Assembly: GCA_016900015.1 (NCBI GenBank)
Contig: JACJJM010000009.1
Coordinates: 57,526-121,525, forward strand
Reading direction: 5' to 3'
Source of the DNA: Phocaeicola coprophilus
GTDB lineage: Bacteria > Bacteroidota > Bacteroidia > Bacteroidales > Bacteroidaceae
Length of the DNA stretch: 64,000 nucleotides
The notes beneath the pieces were generated by a model. That model did no database searches and was not told the DNA's origin. It worked only from the letters and a program-made list of their open reading frames with translations. How positions within the stretch are numbered: the stretch's first letter is position 1; every line of letters starts with the position of its first letter. Of the stretch, positions 32,026 to 39,958 are shown one piece after another. The translations under genes were made by a program, and so were the position numbers.

Positions 32026-33033
32026 TTATTCCATTTCTCCCACACGTACCACCATTTGGGGCACGATGCCCGGCCCTTCATGGATGAAGGCGGAGTAGAT
32101 TTGCACGAAGTCGGCCCCCATACGAATCATGCGTTCGGCATCAGCCGGTGTCATCACACCTCCGGCCCCGATGATGAGCAGGTCGGGTCCGCCGTGTTTG
32201 CGCAGGTAGTCCACGGCGAAGTAAGACTTCAGCCCCATCGCTTTTCCGCTTATGCCACCTGAGCCGATGGCTTCCAGTTCGGCTTTCGTGTAGCGGCGCA
32301 AGAGCGAGCGGTCTGTAGTCGGGCCGGTGGCTATCACGCCGTCGAGTCCGTGGCGGGCGATGGTGGCCAGCACTTCGTCCATGCCTTCCGGGGTGATGTC
32401 TCCCGGGAGTTTGAGCAGGATGGGACGGCGCATCGGCAGCGAGGCACGCCTTTCCACGAGTGCCGTCAGCACTTGTTCCATGAGCGGGGCATCCATAGAG
32501 CCCCAGTTGAGCGTGAAATAGTCGGCTCGTGTGGATAGTTCGGTCAGCATGTGCAGGAGTTCGTCCACAGCCTGCTGTCCGGTCGATTGGGGATTTTTGT
32601 TGATATTGACTCCCAGGGTGACACGTCCTGCCCTGTGTGCCAGCCGTTGTTTGACCGTCTTCAGACCGGGATTGTTGAATCCTGTGCGTGCTATCAGGGC
32701 GTCACATTTGGGCAGCCGGAAGATGCGCGGACGGGGATTGCCCTCGCAAGGATCAGGAGTCACTGTGCCCACTTCGATGAAGCCGAAGCCGTAGTCGGCC
32801 AGTTCGTTGAACACTTCAGCCCCTTTGTCCATGCCGGCAGAAAGTCCGATACGGTTTTTGCACACGATGCCTTTGCAGATGAGTTGTGTTTCCTCAAACT
32901 GGTAGCGGTTGCGAATGAACGCGCGGAGCAGGGGTATGTAGTTTGTAAACTTTAGAAATGCGAACGTGAAACGATGTGCCTGTTCCGGTCTCATGCGAAA
33001 CAGGAGCGGACGGATGATGGATTTGTAAAGCAT
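32026..33033 (-). CDS. pyrD: Dihydroorotate dehydrogenase (class 2-like)
   Basis: From the ATG at 33033 the protein is 335 aa. The frame is open a further 89 codons upstream, but that part overlaps the glycosyltransferase gene and is unlike PyrD. The N-terminal helix YKSIIRPLLFRMRPEQAHRF is the membrane/quinone-binding extension of class 2 enzymes. FMN-binding and catalytic parts include GLSAGMDKGAEVFNELADYGFGF (read as two segments), ARTGFNNPG, NINKNP and IIGAGGVMTPADA. It oxidises dihydroorotate to orotate in pyrimidine synthesis. The catalytic base region LNWGSMDAP replaces the usual N-S-P-N text. Confidence 0.93.
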   Translation of the reverse strand: MLYKSIIRPLLFRMRPEQAHRFTFAFLKFTNYIPLLRAFIRNRYQFEETQLICKGIVCKNRIGLSAGMDKGAEVFNELADYGFGFIEVGTVTPDPCEGNPRPRIFRLPKCDALIARTGFNNPGLKTVKQRLAHRAGRVTLGVNINKNPQSTGQQAVDELLHMLTELSTRADYFTLNWGSMDAPLMEQVLTALVERRASLPMRRPILLKLPGDITPEGMDEVLATIARHGLDGVIATGPTTDRSLLRRYTKAELEAIGSGGISGKAMGLKSYFAVDYLRKHGGPDLLIIGAGGVMTPADAERMIRMGADFVQIYSAFIHEGPGIVPQMVVRVGEME

Positions 33034-33080
33034 AAGCGACTTGCAGGTTGAAGGGACAGACAGGGTAGGATGGAGGCAGT

Positions 33081-33971
33081 TTACAGTTTGCCCAGCCGGC
33101 CGTGTATGCCGTCCCAATACATCTTCCAGAAGCGGGGAAGGTCGCTCCAGCGGTACGCATTCACGAACGGTGCGCTGAAGAAAGCGAGCAGAAGATAGCC
33201 CGACATGTTCTGGAATGCACGGACATAGCGCACGAAGCGGTTCTTGCCATAACAATGATTGAAGTAGGCGGCGTTGCGCACTTGGTAGAGGTGTTTCCAC
33301 TTCTTCTTCCGCGAGCGGGCCATCCAGTTGTCATGGGCGAAGAAGAGTTCCTTCTGCATTCGTGCTTCAGGGACATATACGACGCGGAAGCCTGCCAGCA
33401 CGGTGCGGTAGGAATAGTCCGTGTCGTCGTAGAAGATGAATAAGTCTTTGTTGGGATAACCGATGCGGTCGACCACCTCACGCTTGATGAGCGGGCCTTC
33501 AAACACCATGCTTTGGATGTCTGTAGGTTCGGTCACTCGGGGCGAGAGTTTCTCTTGCAGCAGTGAGGCGAAGGGATTGCTCAGGTTGATGCGTATGCAT
33601 TCGCTGACAAACACCTTTCCGGCCTGTATGCGGCGGGGACAGAGGATGCCCACTCCTGGAGCATCGCAAGCCAGCAGTTTCTCCAGGCATTCGTCTTCGG
33701 GAAAGACGTCGTCATCCATGCACCAAAGCCAGTCGAACCCTTCTTCGTGGGCCAGTCGGATGCCGGTGTAGAATCCACCCGAGCCGCCGACATTCTCCTG
33801 ATGGACCACATGGAGGTCGGTTTGCAGCCGGAGCCATTCAGTCGTGCCGTCTGTGCTTCCGTTGTTAATCACGATAATCTTATCTACCCGCGTGATGGCA
33901 CGTAGGCGCTCTAGTGTCTTTTTCAACAGTTCGAAACGGTTGAATGTAACAACGATGGCTGCTATCCTCAT
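33081..33971 (-). CDS. Family 2 glycosyltransferase (galactofuranosyl/rhamnosyl type)
   Basis: This 296-aa GT-A enzyme begins MRIAAIVVTFNRFELLKKTL, then IIVINNGSTDGTTEWL and GGSGGFYTGIRLAHEEG. The metal-binding DxD appears as WCMDDDVFPE, and FYDDTDYSYRT carries a likely catalytic aspartate. These features match the GT2 branch that includes rhamnosyl- and galactofuranosyltransferases (GlfT-like). A UDP-galactopyranose mutase is encoded at 50.4 kb, so galactofuranose transfer to a surface glycan is a reasonable guess, though the genes are 17 kb apart. It lies 14 bp after rnc and upstream of pyrD. Confidence 0.85.
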   Translation of the reverse strand: MRIAAIVVTFNRFELLKKTLERLRAITRVDKIIVINNGSTDGTTEWLRLQTDLHVVHQENVGGSGGFYTGIRLAHEEGFDWLWCMDDDVFPEDECLEKLLACDAPGVGILCPRRIQAGKVFVSECIRINLSNPFASLLQEKLSPRVTEPTDIQSMVFEGPLIKREVVDRIGYPNKDLFIFYDDTDYSYRTVLAGFRVVYVPEARMQKELFFAHDNWMARSRKKKWKHLYQVRNAAYFNHCYGKNRFVRYVRAFQNMSGYLLLAFFSAPFVNAYRWSDLPRFWKMYWDGIHGRLGKL

Positions 33972-33985
33972 AAATTATGGAAAGA

Positions 33986-34960
33986 TTAGTTTTTATTTTC
34001 GCTAAAAGCTTGTTCTTCAGCGGCGGCAATGATGCGTTCCACTTCGTCGAAGTTAGGGCGCAAGTCTTTCTGGGCGGAGTCTTGTCCTTCGTCTTCAGCC
34101 ATGTCATCTGCATCTTCGCTATAAACGGGCAGTGGACTTTCATCGACAATCACCGCTGGCGAGTCGGTCACTTCCACCGTCACACAGCGGGCTTTTTTGG
34201 CTGCAAAGACAGCGTCGAGGAATTCGGAATCCTTTTTCAGACGTGCAAGTGCTTGCTTGGCTGCGGCTTGCTGGCTTTCCTTTTTCGAATAGCCCATGCC
34301 CGAGCCTCCCACAAGCTCCTCAAGTCTCACTTCTGACTGGAATACCGGACTGCCCACTTCTTGTGTCTGCTCCACCACGCGAAATTCTATCACGACTTTG
34401 TTCTTCTGTGACCATTCGATGAGCTTAGATTTGAAATTGACTTCCTTGTAGGCCACCTTGTCCAAGTTGATTAACCGGTGCAGGATGCGCTCTTGCATGA
34501 AACGCATGCAGGCGTCATAGCCTTGGTCCAGATAGATGGCTCCAACCAATGCTTCGAAAGCATTGCCACACATGTAACTGTTATGATTGCTCGAATGGGC
34601 GGAGTATTTTATGAGCTTGTCAAGCCCTATCTCCACGGCCAGCTTGTTCAGTGTCTCGCGCTGTACAATCTTCGAGCGGGTATTGGTGAGGAAGCCTTCG
34701 CGCTTCCCCTCGAAGTGCTTGTAGACGATGTCGGCCACGATGGCATCGAGAATGGCATCGCCCAAGAACTCCAGACGCTCATTATTGAGTTTGTAGCCTT
34801 TGGCACTGCGCACGGCAGATGACTTGTGCAGCAATGCCTCTTTATAGTAATCGATTTTCTTAGGGTAGAAACCCAAGATGTGATACAAAGCAAAATAAGA
34901 CTCCTTTTCCTTTGAGAAAAGAAGCCTTATCCTATGTAATATAGTAGTTCTCTGAAACAC
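33986..34960 (-). CDS. rnc: Ribonuclease III
   Basis: This 324-aa double-stranded-RNA endonuclease is longer than E. coli RNase III because of a C-terminal acidic extension (about 255-324) with no known motif. The signature NERLEFLGDAILD carries the Mg-binding acids, with partner residues in GNAFEALVGAIYLDQGYDA. The dsRNA-binding domain (about 165-240) contains the GMGYSKKESQQAAAKQAL helix. It processes rRNA precursors. The start is GTG at 34960, 5 bp after the fabF stop. The order acpP-fabF-rnc is conserved in many bacteria. Confidence 0.93.
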   Translation of the reverse strand: MFQRTTILHRIRLLFSKEKESYFALYHILGFYPKKIDYYKEALLHKSSAVRSAKGYKLNNERLEFLGDAILDAIVADIVYKHFEGKREGFLTNTRSKIVQRETLNKLAVEIGLDKLIKYSAHSSNHNSYMCGNAFEALVGAIYLDQGYDACMRFMQERILHRLINLDKVAYKEVNFKSKLIEWSQKNKVVIEFRVVEQTQEVGSPVFQSEVRLEELVGGSGMGYSKKESQQAAAKQALARLKKDSEFLDAVFAAKKARCVTVEVTDSPAVIVDESPLPVYSEDADDMAEDEGQDSAQKDLRPNFDEVERIIAAAEEQAFSENKN

Positions 34961-34965
34961 CGTGC

Positions 34966-36228
34966 TTATTCAGCGTATTTCTTAACGATTATACATGCAT
35001 TGTGTCCACCAAAGCCAAATGTATTCGACAGGGCAGCATTCACTGTACGTTTCTGGGCTTTATTAAATGTAAAGTTCAGATTGTAATCGATGTTCTCATC
35101 ATTGTCGCCTTCGGTATGGTTGATGGTCGGAGGGACGATGTCGTTCTTCACAGCCAACACGCTGGCCAAAGCTTCTACAGCTCCGGCTGCACCCAGCAGG
35201 TGACCGGTCATGGACTTGGTAGAACTGATGTTCAACTTATACGCATGTTCGCCAAACAAGGACTTGATGGCCTTCACCTCAGACACATCACCTACGGGAG
35301 TCGACGTGCCGTGCACGTTGATGTAGTCGATGTCTTCAGGTTTCATTTCAGCATCCTCAAGGGCATTCTTCATCACCAGTGTGGCGCCCAAGCCTTCAGG
35401 GTGGGACGCTGTCAGGTGGTAAGCATCGGCACTCATGCCTGCACCGGCCACTTCGGCGTAGATCTTCGCTCCGCGGGCCTTGGCGTGTTCCAGCTCTTCC
35501 AGAATCAGGCAGCCTGCTCCTTCGCCCATCACGAAGCCGTCACGGCTGGCGCTGAAGGGGCGGCTCGCAGTCTGCGGGTCGTCATTGCGGGTAGAGAGAG
35601 CATGCATGGCATTGAAACCGCCCACGCCGCAGGGGAAGATGGCTGCTTCGGCTCCTCCGGCCACGATGACATTGGCTTTGCCCAAGCGGATGAGATTGAA
35701 CGCATCGGCCAAGGCGTTGGTCGAAGAGGCACATGCGGATGACGTCACATAGTTGGGACCATGAAATCCATACATGATGGAAATCTGGCCTGCGCAGATG
35801 TCGGCGATCATCTTCGGGATGAAGAACGGATTGTACTTCGGTCCTTCATCTTTATGAAGAGCATAGTTTCCGGTCTCTTCCTCAAACGTGTGCATACCGC
35901 CGATGCCGACACCGAAAATCACGCCAATTTTTGTCAGGTCTTCTTTCTCCACATCCAAGCCTGAATCGGTCACGGCCTCCTTGGCGGCGACGATGGCATA
36001 CTGCGTGTAGAGGTCCATCTTGCGTGCTTCCTTGCGGTCGATGAAGTCGGTCGCTTTGAAGTTTTTCACTTCGCAGGCAAAATGGGTCTTGAACAGGGAT
36101 GAGTCGAAATGAGTAATAGGCCCTGCCCCACTCACTCCGGCCACCAGATTTGCCCATGTTTCAGGAGCGGTGTTGCCGACCGGAGTCAATGCGCCAAGAC
36201 CTGTTACTACTACTCTTTTTAATTCCAT
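34966..36228 (-). CDS. fabF: 3-oxoacyl-ACP synthase II
   Basis: This 420-aa condensing enzyme elongates acyl-ACP in fatty-acid synthesis. The N-terminus RVVVTGLGALTPVGN is typical. The catalytic triad is visible as Cys in VTSSACASSTNAL (about 164), His in NVHGTSTPVGD (about 304) and His in SMTGHLLGAAGAVEAL (about 341). GFGGHNACIIVKKY is the family C-terminus. It is in the acpP-fabF-rnc cluster, 24 bp after acpP. Confidence 0.97.
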   Translation of the reverse strand: MELKRVVVTGLGALTPVGNTAPETWANLVAGVSGAGPITHFDSSLFKTHFACEVKNFKATDFIDRKEARKMDLYTQYAIVAAKEAVTDSGLDVEKEDLTKIGVIFGVGIGGMHTFEEETGNYALHKDEGPKYNPFFIPKMIADICAGQISIMYGFHGPNYVTSSACASSTNALADAFNLIRLGKANVIVAGGAEAAIFPCGVGGFNAMHALSTRNDDPQTASRPFSASRDGFVMGEGAGCLILEELEHAKARGAKIYAEVAGAGMSADAYHLTASHPEGLGATLVMKNALEDAEMKPEDIDYINVHGTSTPVGDVSEVKAIKSLFGEHAYKLNISSTKSMTGHLLGAAGAVEALASVLAVKNDIVPPTINHTEGDNDENIDYNLNFTFNKAQKRTVNAALSNTFGFGGHNACIIVKKYAE

Positions 36229-36252
36229 AAATTCTAGCTATGAAACTCTTGA

Positions 36253-36489
36253 TTACTTAACGTTAGCTTCGATATAAGAAATAGCATCACCTACGGTAGT
36301 AATCTTTTCAGCTTGATCATCGGGAATGGAGATTCCGAACTCTTTTTCAAACTCCATGATCAACTCCACGGTGTCCAGTGAATCTGCTCCGAGGTCGTTA
36401 GTGAAGCTAGCTTCGTTAGTTACTTCTGATTCTTCTACACCCAATTTATCAACGATAATTGCTTTTACTCTTGATGCGATTTCAGACAT
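36253..36489 (-). CDS. acpP: Acyl carrier protein
   Basis: This 78-aa acidic helical protein carries the phosphopantetheine site in [19 protein letters not shown], at the Ser of DSL (about residue 37). It shuttles acyl chains to FabF and other enzymes of fatty-acid synthesis. Length and motif are standard. It is the first gene of the acpP-fabF-rnc cluster and is divergent from purN. Confidence 0.97.
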   Translation of the reverse strand: MSEIASRVKAIIVDKLGVEESEVTNEASFTNDLGADSLDTVELIMEFEKEFGISIPDDQAEKITTVGDAISYIEANVK

Positions 36490-36640
36490 AATCTTACAGT
36501 TTAAATTAATAATTTGTGGTTATTTCCTTATTTTTGCGGTGCAAAGAAAGATATATTTATCTTTATGAGCAAATAATTAACCAACTAATTGCACATCCTT
36601 TGCACAAATTATACGCGGATGTGCACAATTTAGGATAAAT

Positions 36641-37225
36641 ATGCAGAAGAACATTGCTATTTTCGCTTCGGGTTCGGGGACGAACGCCGAAAACATCATC
36701 CGCCATTTTCAGGGCAACAAAGACGTGAATGTCGCCCTTGTCGTGTCTAACAAACCAGACGCTTACGTGCTTGTGCGTGCGGCCAACTTGCACGTTCCCT
36801 CCCTGACGCTCACGCGCGAGGAGTTTGCCCGGGGGGAGGAGCTGGTCCGCTTGATGAAGGAGCGGGGCATCGACTTCATCGTCCTGGCCGGATTCTTGCT
36901 CCGCGTGCCTGAGGCGCTGATTGAGGCTTATCCGGGCCGTATTGTCAACATCCACCCGGCTTTGCTTCCCAAATACGGAGGCAAGGGCATGTATGGTGAC
37001 CGTGTGCACCGCGCGGTGGTGGAGGCCGGCGAACGGGAAAGCGGCATCACCATCCACCTCATCGACGAACAGTATGACCGGGGGACGACTGTCTTCCAGG
37101 CCAAATGTCCCGTCCTGCCCGGCGACACGCCCGACGATGTGGCCCGGAAGGTGCATGCTTTGGAGTATGCGCATTATCCGGAGGTCATCGAGCGTCTGGT
37201 GGCCGGTCTGGACAAAGCGGAGTGA
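36641..37225 (+). CDS. purN: Phosphoribosylglycinamide formyltransferase
   Basis: This 194-aa enzyme transfers a formyl group from 10-formyl-THF to GAR in purine synthesis. Motifs are the N-terminal IAIFASGSGTNAENII that binds the ribose phosphate, the folate-binding and catalytic VNIHPALLPKYGGKGMYG (with Asn-x-His-Pro), and HLIDEQYDRGTTVFQ with the catalytic Asp. Length is normal for PurN. A strong terminator lies 40 bp downstream. A TATTTTTG box at 36529-36536 could be its promoter. Confidence 0.96.
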   Translation: MQKNIAIFASGSGTNAENIIRHFQGNKDVNVALVVSNKPDAYVLVRAANLHVPSLTLTREEFARGEELVRLMKERGIDFIVLAGFLLRVPEALIEAYPGRIVNIHPALLPKYGGKGMYGDRVHRAVVEAGERESGITIHLIDEQYDRGTTVFQAKCPVLPGDTPDDVARKVHALEYAHYPEVIERLVAGLDKAE

Positions 37226-37264
37226 GCACGCCATACCTTATATTATAAGGAAACGGACGGTGTG

Positions 37265-37322
37265 AAAGACATAAAGACACGGACGTCACAAGCGGACGCC
37301 GTGTCTTTATGTCTTTTCTTTT
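37265..37322. terminator. Terminator after purN
   Basis: A perfect 18-bp stem (37265-37282 and 37299-37316) is followed by a T-rich run (TTCTTTTT). Confidence 0.9.
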
Positions 37323-37572
37323 TACCGCTCCTTCCCTGCATCCCGCCGCTCCCGCAGGGCTTCGCGGAGGCTGTGGCAAATGCCTGAAAAAGAGCGGATT
37401 GGTCCGGCTATTCCTGGCCCTTTGTTCCGAGCGCGCTCCGAGCCTGTTCCGAGCGTGCTTCGTTTCCCTTCCGGACACGCTTCCCTTCCCTTCCGCTCTT
37501 GGCTCGCACCTGTCGGGAGGAAAGTGCGGACGTATTTGTCCGTTCTTTTTCCCATGTGGAGCGGGAGGGAGG
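37323..37572. other. GC-rich gap without a gene
   Basis: The stretch contains short repeats of TTCCGAGCGyGCT and TTCCCTTCCG words around 37425-37500, but no coherent ORF. It separates purN from the convergent phosphatase gene. Confidence 0.4.
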
Positions 37573-38559
37573 TCACTCGTGCCTCTTTTTCCCGAATTCG
37601 TAGATGACGTAGCCCTCGTAGTTGATGAACCAGAAGTGAAGCTCTTCAGGGGTGAGTGCGCAGGCGATGAACCCTTCGGCCGGACTGCAGAACAGCGTGC
37701 CTTCACCGGCCTTGTCGTCGACGGGGCGTGCCAGCGAGGCGGAAGAGTTGATGATGTAGTCCATCTCGGTGCCCAGCTTGCGGATGTGCTGGAACGTGTG
37801 GCAGTGTCCGCTGAAGTAGAAGTCCACATGATGCTTGCGCAGGATGGGGTCGAGGCGTTTCACGAGGTCGGGGTTGTCGCCATAGCCGAGGCTGTTGTTC
37901 GAGTAAATCTGGTGATGACCCACGACGATGGTCCACGTTTCATGCGAAGCCGTCAGCGTGCTGTCAATCCAAGCCAGTTGCCGGTCGGCGTCTTGTGCCG
38001 CCACGTCGGGGTATTTCTCCGGATTGTGCCGGTATTTCTCTTGCAGCGGTGTGGTGTCGATGAACACCAGTCGCAGGGTGTTTGCCGAGTCCAGGCGCAT
38101 CACCTTGGTGTAATATCGCGCCGGCATCTTCCAACGGCGGCTCTTGTGCGAATAGTCCATCACGGCCTGCGAATTGCCGTCATACTCGTGGTTGCCCATG
38201 ACGGGATACCAGTAGCAGAAGAGGTCGGGGTGCGGGTAGATGTTCTCGAAGCCGCTGACCCACTGCGGGTCGTCGACGCTCTCGATGCCCGTGCCGTGAA
38301 AGGTGTCGCCACTGTCGATGACAAAGGACGGCATCACCGTCTGGGCCAGTTCGCCCATCTTTTCGCCCACCTTCTTTTGTTGGTAGAAGCCGTTCCGGCC
38401 CGAGTCGGATATCCAGAAGAAGCACAGTTGCTTTCGGCTGCCTTTGGCCCACACGGTGCTTAGCGAATAGGGCTCGCCTGCCATGCAGAACGCGCAGCAG
38501 ACAAGGAAGAGGGCCATGAGAAGGCTCCTCTTCCGGGTGTTTGTCTTGTTGGTTGTCAT
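37573..38559 (-). CDS. Secreted purple-acid-phosphatase-like metallophosphoesterase
   Basis: This 328-aa exported enzyme has a signal peptide (about 1-28, CCAFCMAGE). The motif set follows mammalian-type purple acid phosphatases: WISDSGR (Asp52), IDSGDTFHGTG (Asp85, with His following), MGNHEY (122-126), VVGHHQIYS and FSGHCHTFQH. These supply the two metal ions and phosphate-binding histidines. It should release phosphate from organic esters in the periplasm or at the surface. It is the last gene of the TonB receptor/beta-helix operon, 19 bp after the beta-helix gene. Confidence 0.9.
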   Translation of the reverse strand: MTTNKTNTRKRSLLMALFLVCCAFCMAGEPYSLSTVWAKGSRKQLCFFWISDSGRNGFYQQKKVGEKMGELAQTVMPSFVIDSGDTFHGTGIESVDDPQWVSGFENIYPHPDLFCYWYPVMGNHEYDGNSQAVMDYSHKSRRWKMPARYYTKVMRLDSANTLRLVFIDTTPLQEKYRHNPEKYPDVAAQDADRQLAWIDSTLTASHETWTIVVGHHQIYSNNSLGYGDNPDLVKRLDPILRKHHVDFYFSGHCHTFQHIRKLGTEMDYIINSSASLARPVDDKAGEGTLFCSPAEGFIACALTPEELHFWFINYEGYVIYEFGKKRHE

Positions 38560-38578
38560 TCTTCAGTCCTCCGATTGC

Positions 38579-39925
38579 TTATTCACCTCCGAATGCTCCG
38601 CAATAGGCAGAGGGAGCGGGCGTATAGTAGGTTCTGCCGTCGATGGTGAGACCGCTGTTGACATAGTGTGCGTGAGAGGCGATTACGCTCGGGTCGGCTC
38701 CTGCGGTCAGGGCACGCGACGAAGCTTTCAGGTGGAAGTCATACGCACTGTCCAGGACGTAGGTCTTTTCTGAAGTGCTCAGGTCATAGGCCACGAATTC
38801 CGGGTCGTTTTCTCCGGCAAGTTTGCCCTTGATGGCGTTTTGCTCGCCTTGCAGCATGCCGGTTCCCTTCTCATCATTGCCTGCGGTCTCCTGATAGCCG
38901 TCGACCATGCTCTGCGTGTAGCCGTAATACCAGTTGTTGCAGGCCACAGCCTGGCGTGCAGGGTCGGTCAGGTCGTTCAGGATACCCCACTTGCAGTTGA
39001 CGATAAGGTTGTTGTAGATGTATGCGTCACATCCGCTTTCGAGGGCGAAGGAGCCGAAGTCGGCGTTGTTCTTGCGTCCGCCTCCGTTGATCACGGTGTT
39101 GTTGAACACCGTGAAGCTGCCCGGCGTGCGGTTGTCCGTAGTGCCGGAGAGTTTGGCGGCGCTGTTGCTCGGGCCGTAGAACAGGTTGTAGGCCAGGTCG
39201 AGGTTGATGCCGGCCTTGAAGTTGACGGCCTCACCGCCTGCTTCGTCGCCTTGTCCTTCAAACACGTTGTTTGTGATAATCATGTTTCCGCCCTGCATGT
39301 AGAGTCCGTCTTGTCCGTTGTTTCGGAATGTGCAGTGCTGAATCACCAGGTTGGTGTTCTGGTCCATCGTGTTGATGGCCGGTACGCCCTTGCCCACGGT
39401 CGACTTGAAGGTGTGTGCCGAGTAGGAGTTGTTGGTGGTCAGTGCGCCGGTATATTCAAACACGGTGTAAAGGAACACCATGTCGGGAGCTTTAGCCTGC
39501 CGGTCGGCGCCGAAGATGCCGCCCCACACGCGCTTGCTGGAGCCGTTCTTCTCAGAGTCGGGCACGGTGAACTGGATTTCGCTTCCTTCCTCGCCGTAGC
39601 AGTAGAGGTCGCCGTAGACCATGATTTCCACAGGCACTTGCTCATTTTTCTCAATGATGACCTTCACGCCCTTTTCGATGGTGAGCGACTCTCCGGCAGG
39701 GATTTCGAAACTGCCTTTCACCGTGACCGTGCTGCCGGCTTTCCACACGCCGCTCACTTGTCCGCCGTTGATGACGGAAGGCTGTTCGCCGTCGGTGTCG
39801 GTCGGTCCTTGTTCGGTTTCTCCTTGTTCGGGGATGATTTGGCTGTCGCTGTCACTGCTGCATGCCGTCGAGGCCAGGCAGAGGCAGGCGGCAAGGGTCC
39901 ACATTAGATAGTTTCTTGTTTTCAT
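38579..39925 (-). CDS. Right-handed parallel beta-helix lipoprotein
   Basis: This 448-aa lipoprotein has signal ASTAC (Cys22) and an Asp/Gly/Glu-rich linker. From about residue 60 it consists of short repeating coils such as VTVKGSFEIPAGESLTIEKG, NLVIQHCTFRNNGQDGLYMQ, MIITNNVFEGQGDE and YIYNNLIVNCKWGI. This is typical of right-handed parallel beta-helix proteins that bind or cleave polymers. No catalytic site can be assigned. In this operon it occupies the place a SusD-like binding protein would have beside the TonB receptor. The end contains DGRTYYTPAPSAYCGAFGGE. Confidence 0.82.
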   Translation of the reverse strand: MKTRNYLMWTLAACLCLASTACSSDSDSQIIPEQGETEQGPTDTDGEQPSVINGGQVSGVWKAGSTVTVKGSFEIPAGESLTIEKGVKVIIEKNEQVPVEIMVYGDLYCYGEEGSEIQFTVPDSEKNGSSKRVWGGIFGADRQAKAPDMVFLYTVFEYTGALTTNNSYSAHTFKSTVGKGVPAINTMDQNTNLVIQHCTFRNNGQDGLYMQGGNMIITNNVFEGQGDEAGGEAVNFKAGINLDLAYNLFYGPSNSAAKLSGTTDNRTPGSFTVFNNTVINGGGRKNNADFGSFALESGCDAYIYNNLIVNCKWGILNDLTDPARQAVACNNWYYGYTQSMVDGYQETAGNDEKGTGMLQGEQNAIKGKLAGENDPEFVAYDLSTSEKTYVLDSAYDFHLKASSRALTAGADPSVIASHAHYVNSGLTIDGRTYYTPAPSAYCGAFGGE

Positions 39926-39958
39926 ATTCTTTTTTGTATTTATTGGGTTAATGGATAT

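Noticed and set aside
32026..33300. Extended 424-aa version of PyrD starting at 33300
   Set aside because: The first 89 residues overlap the glycosyltransferase gene and have no PyrD-like content, whereas the ATG at 33033 gives a normal class 2 N-terminus.
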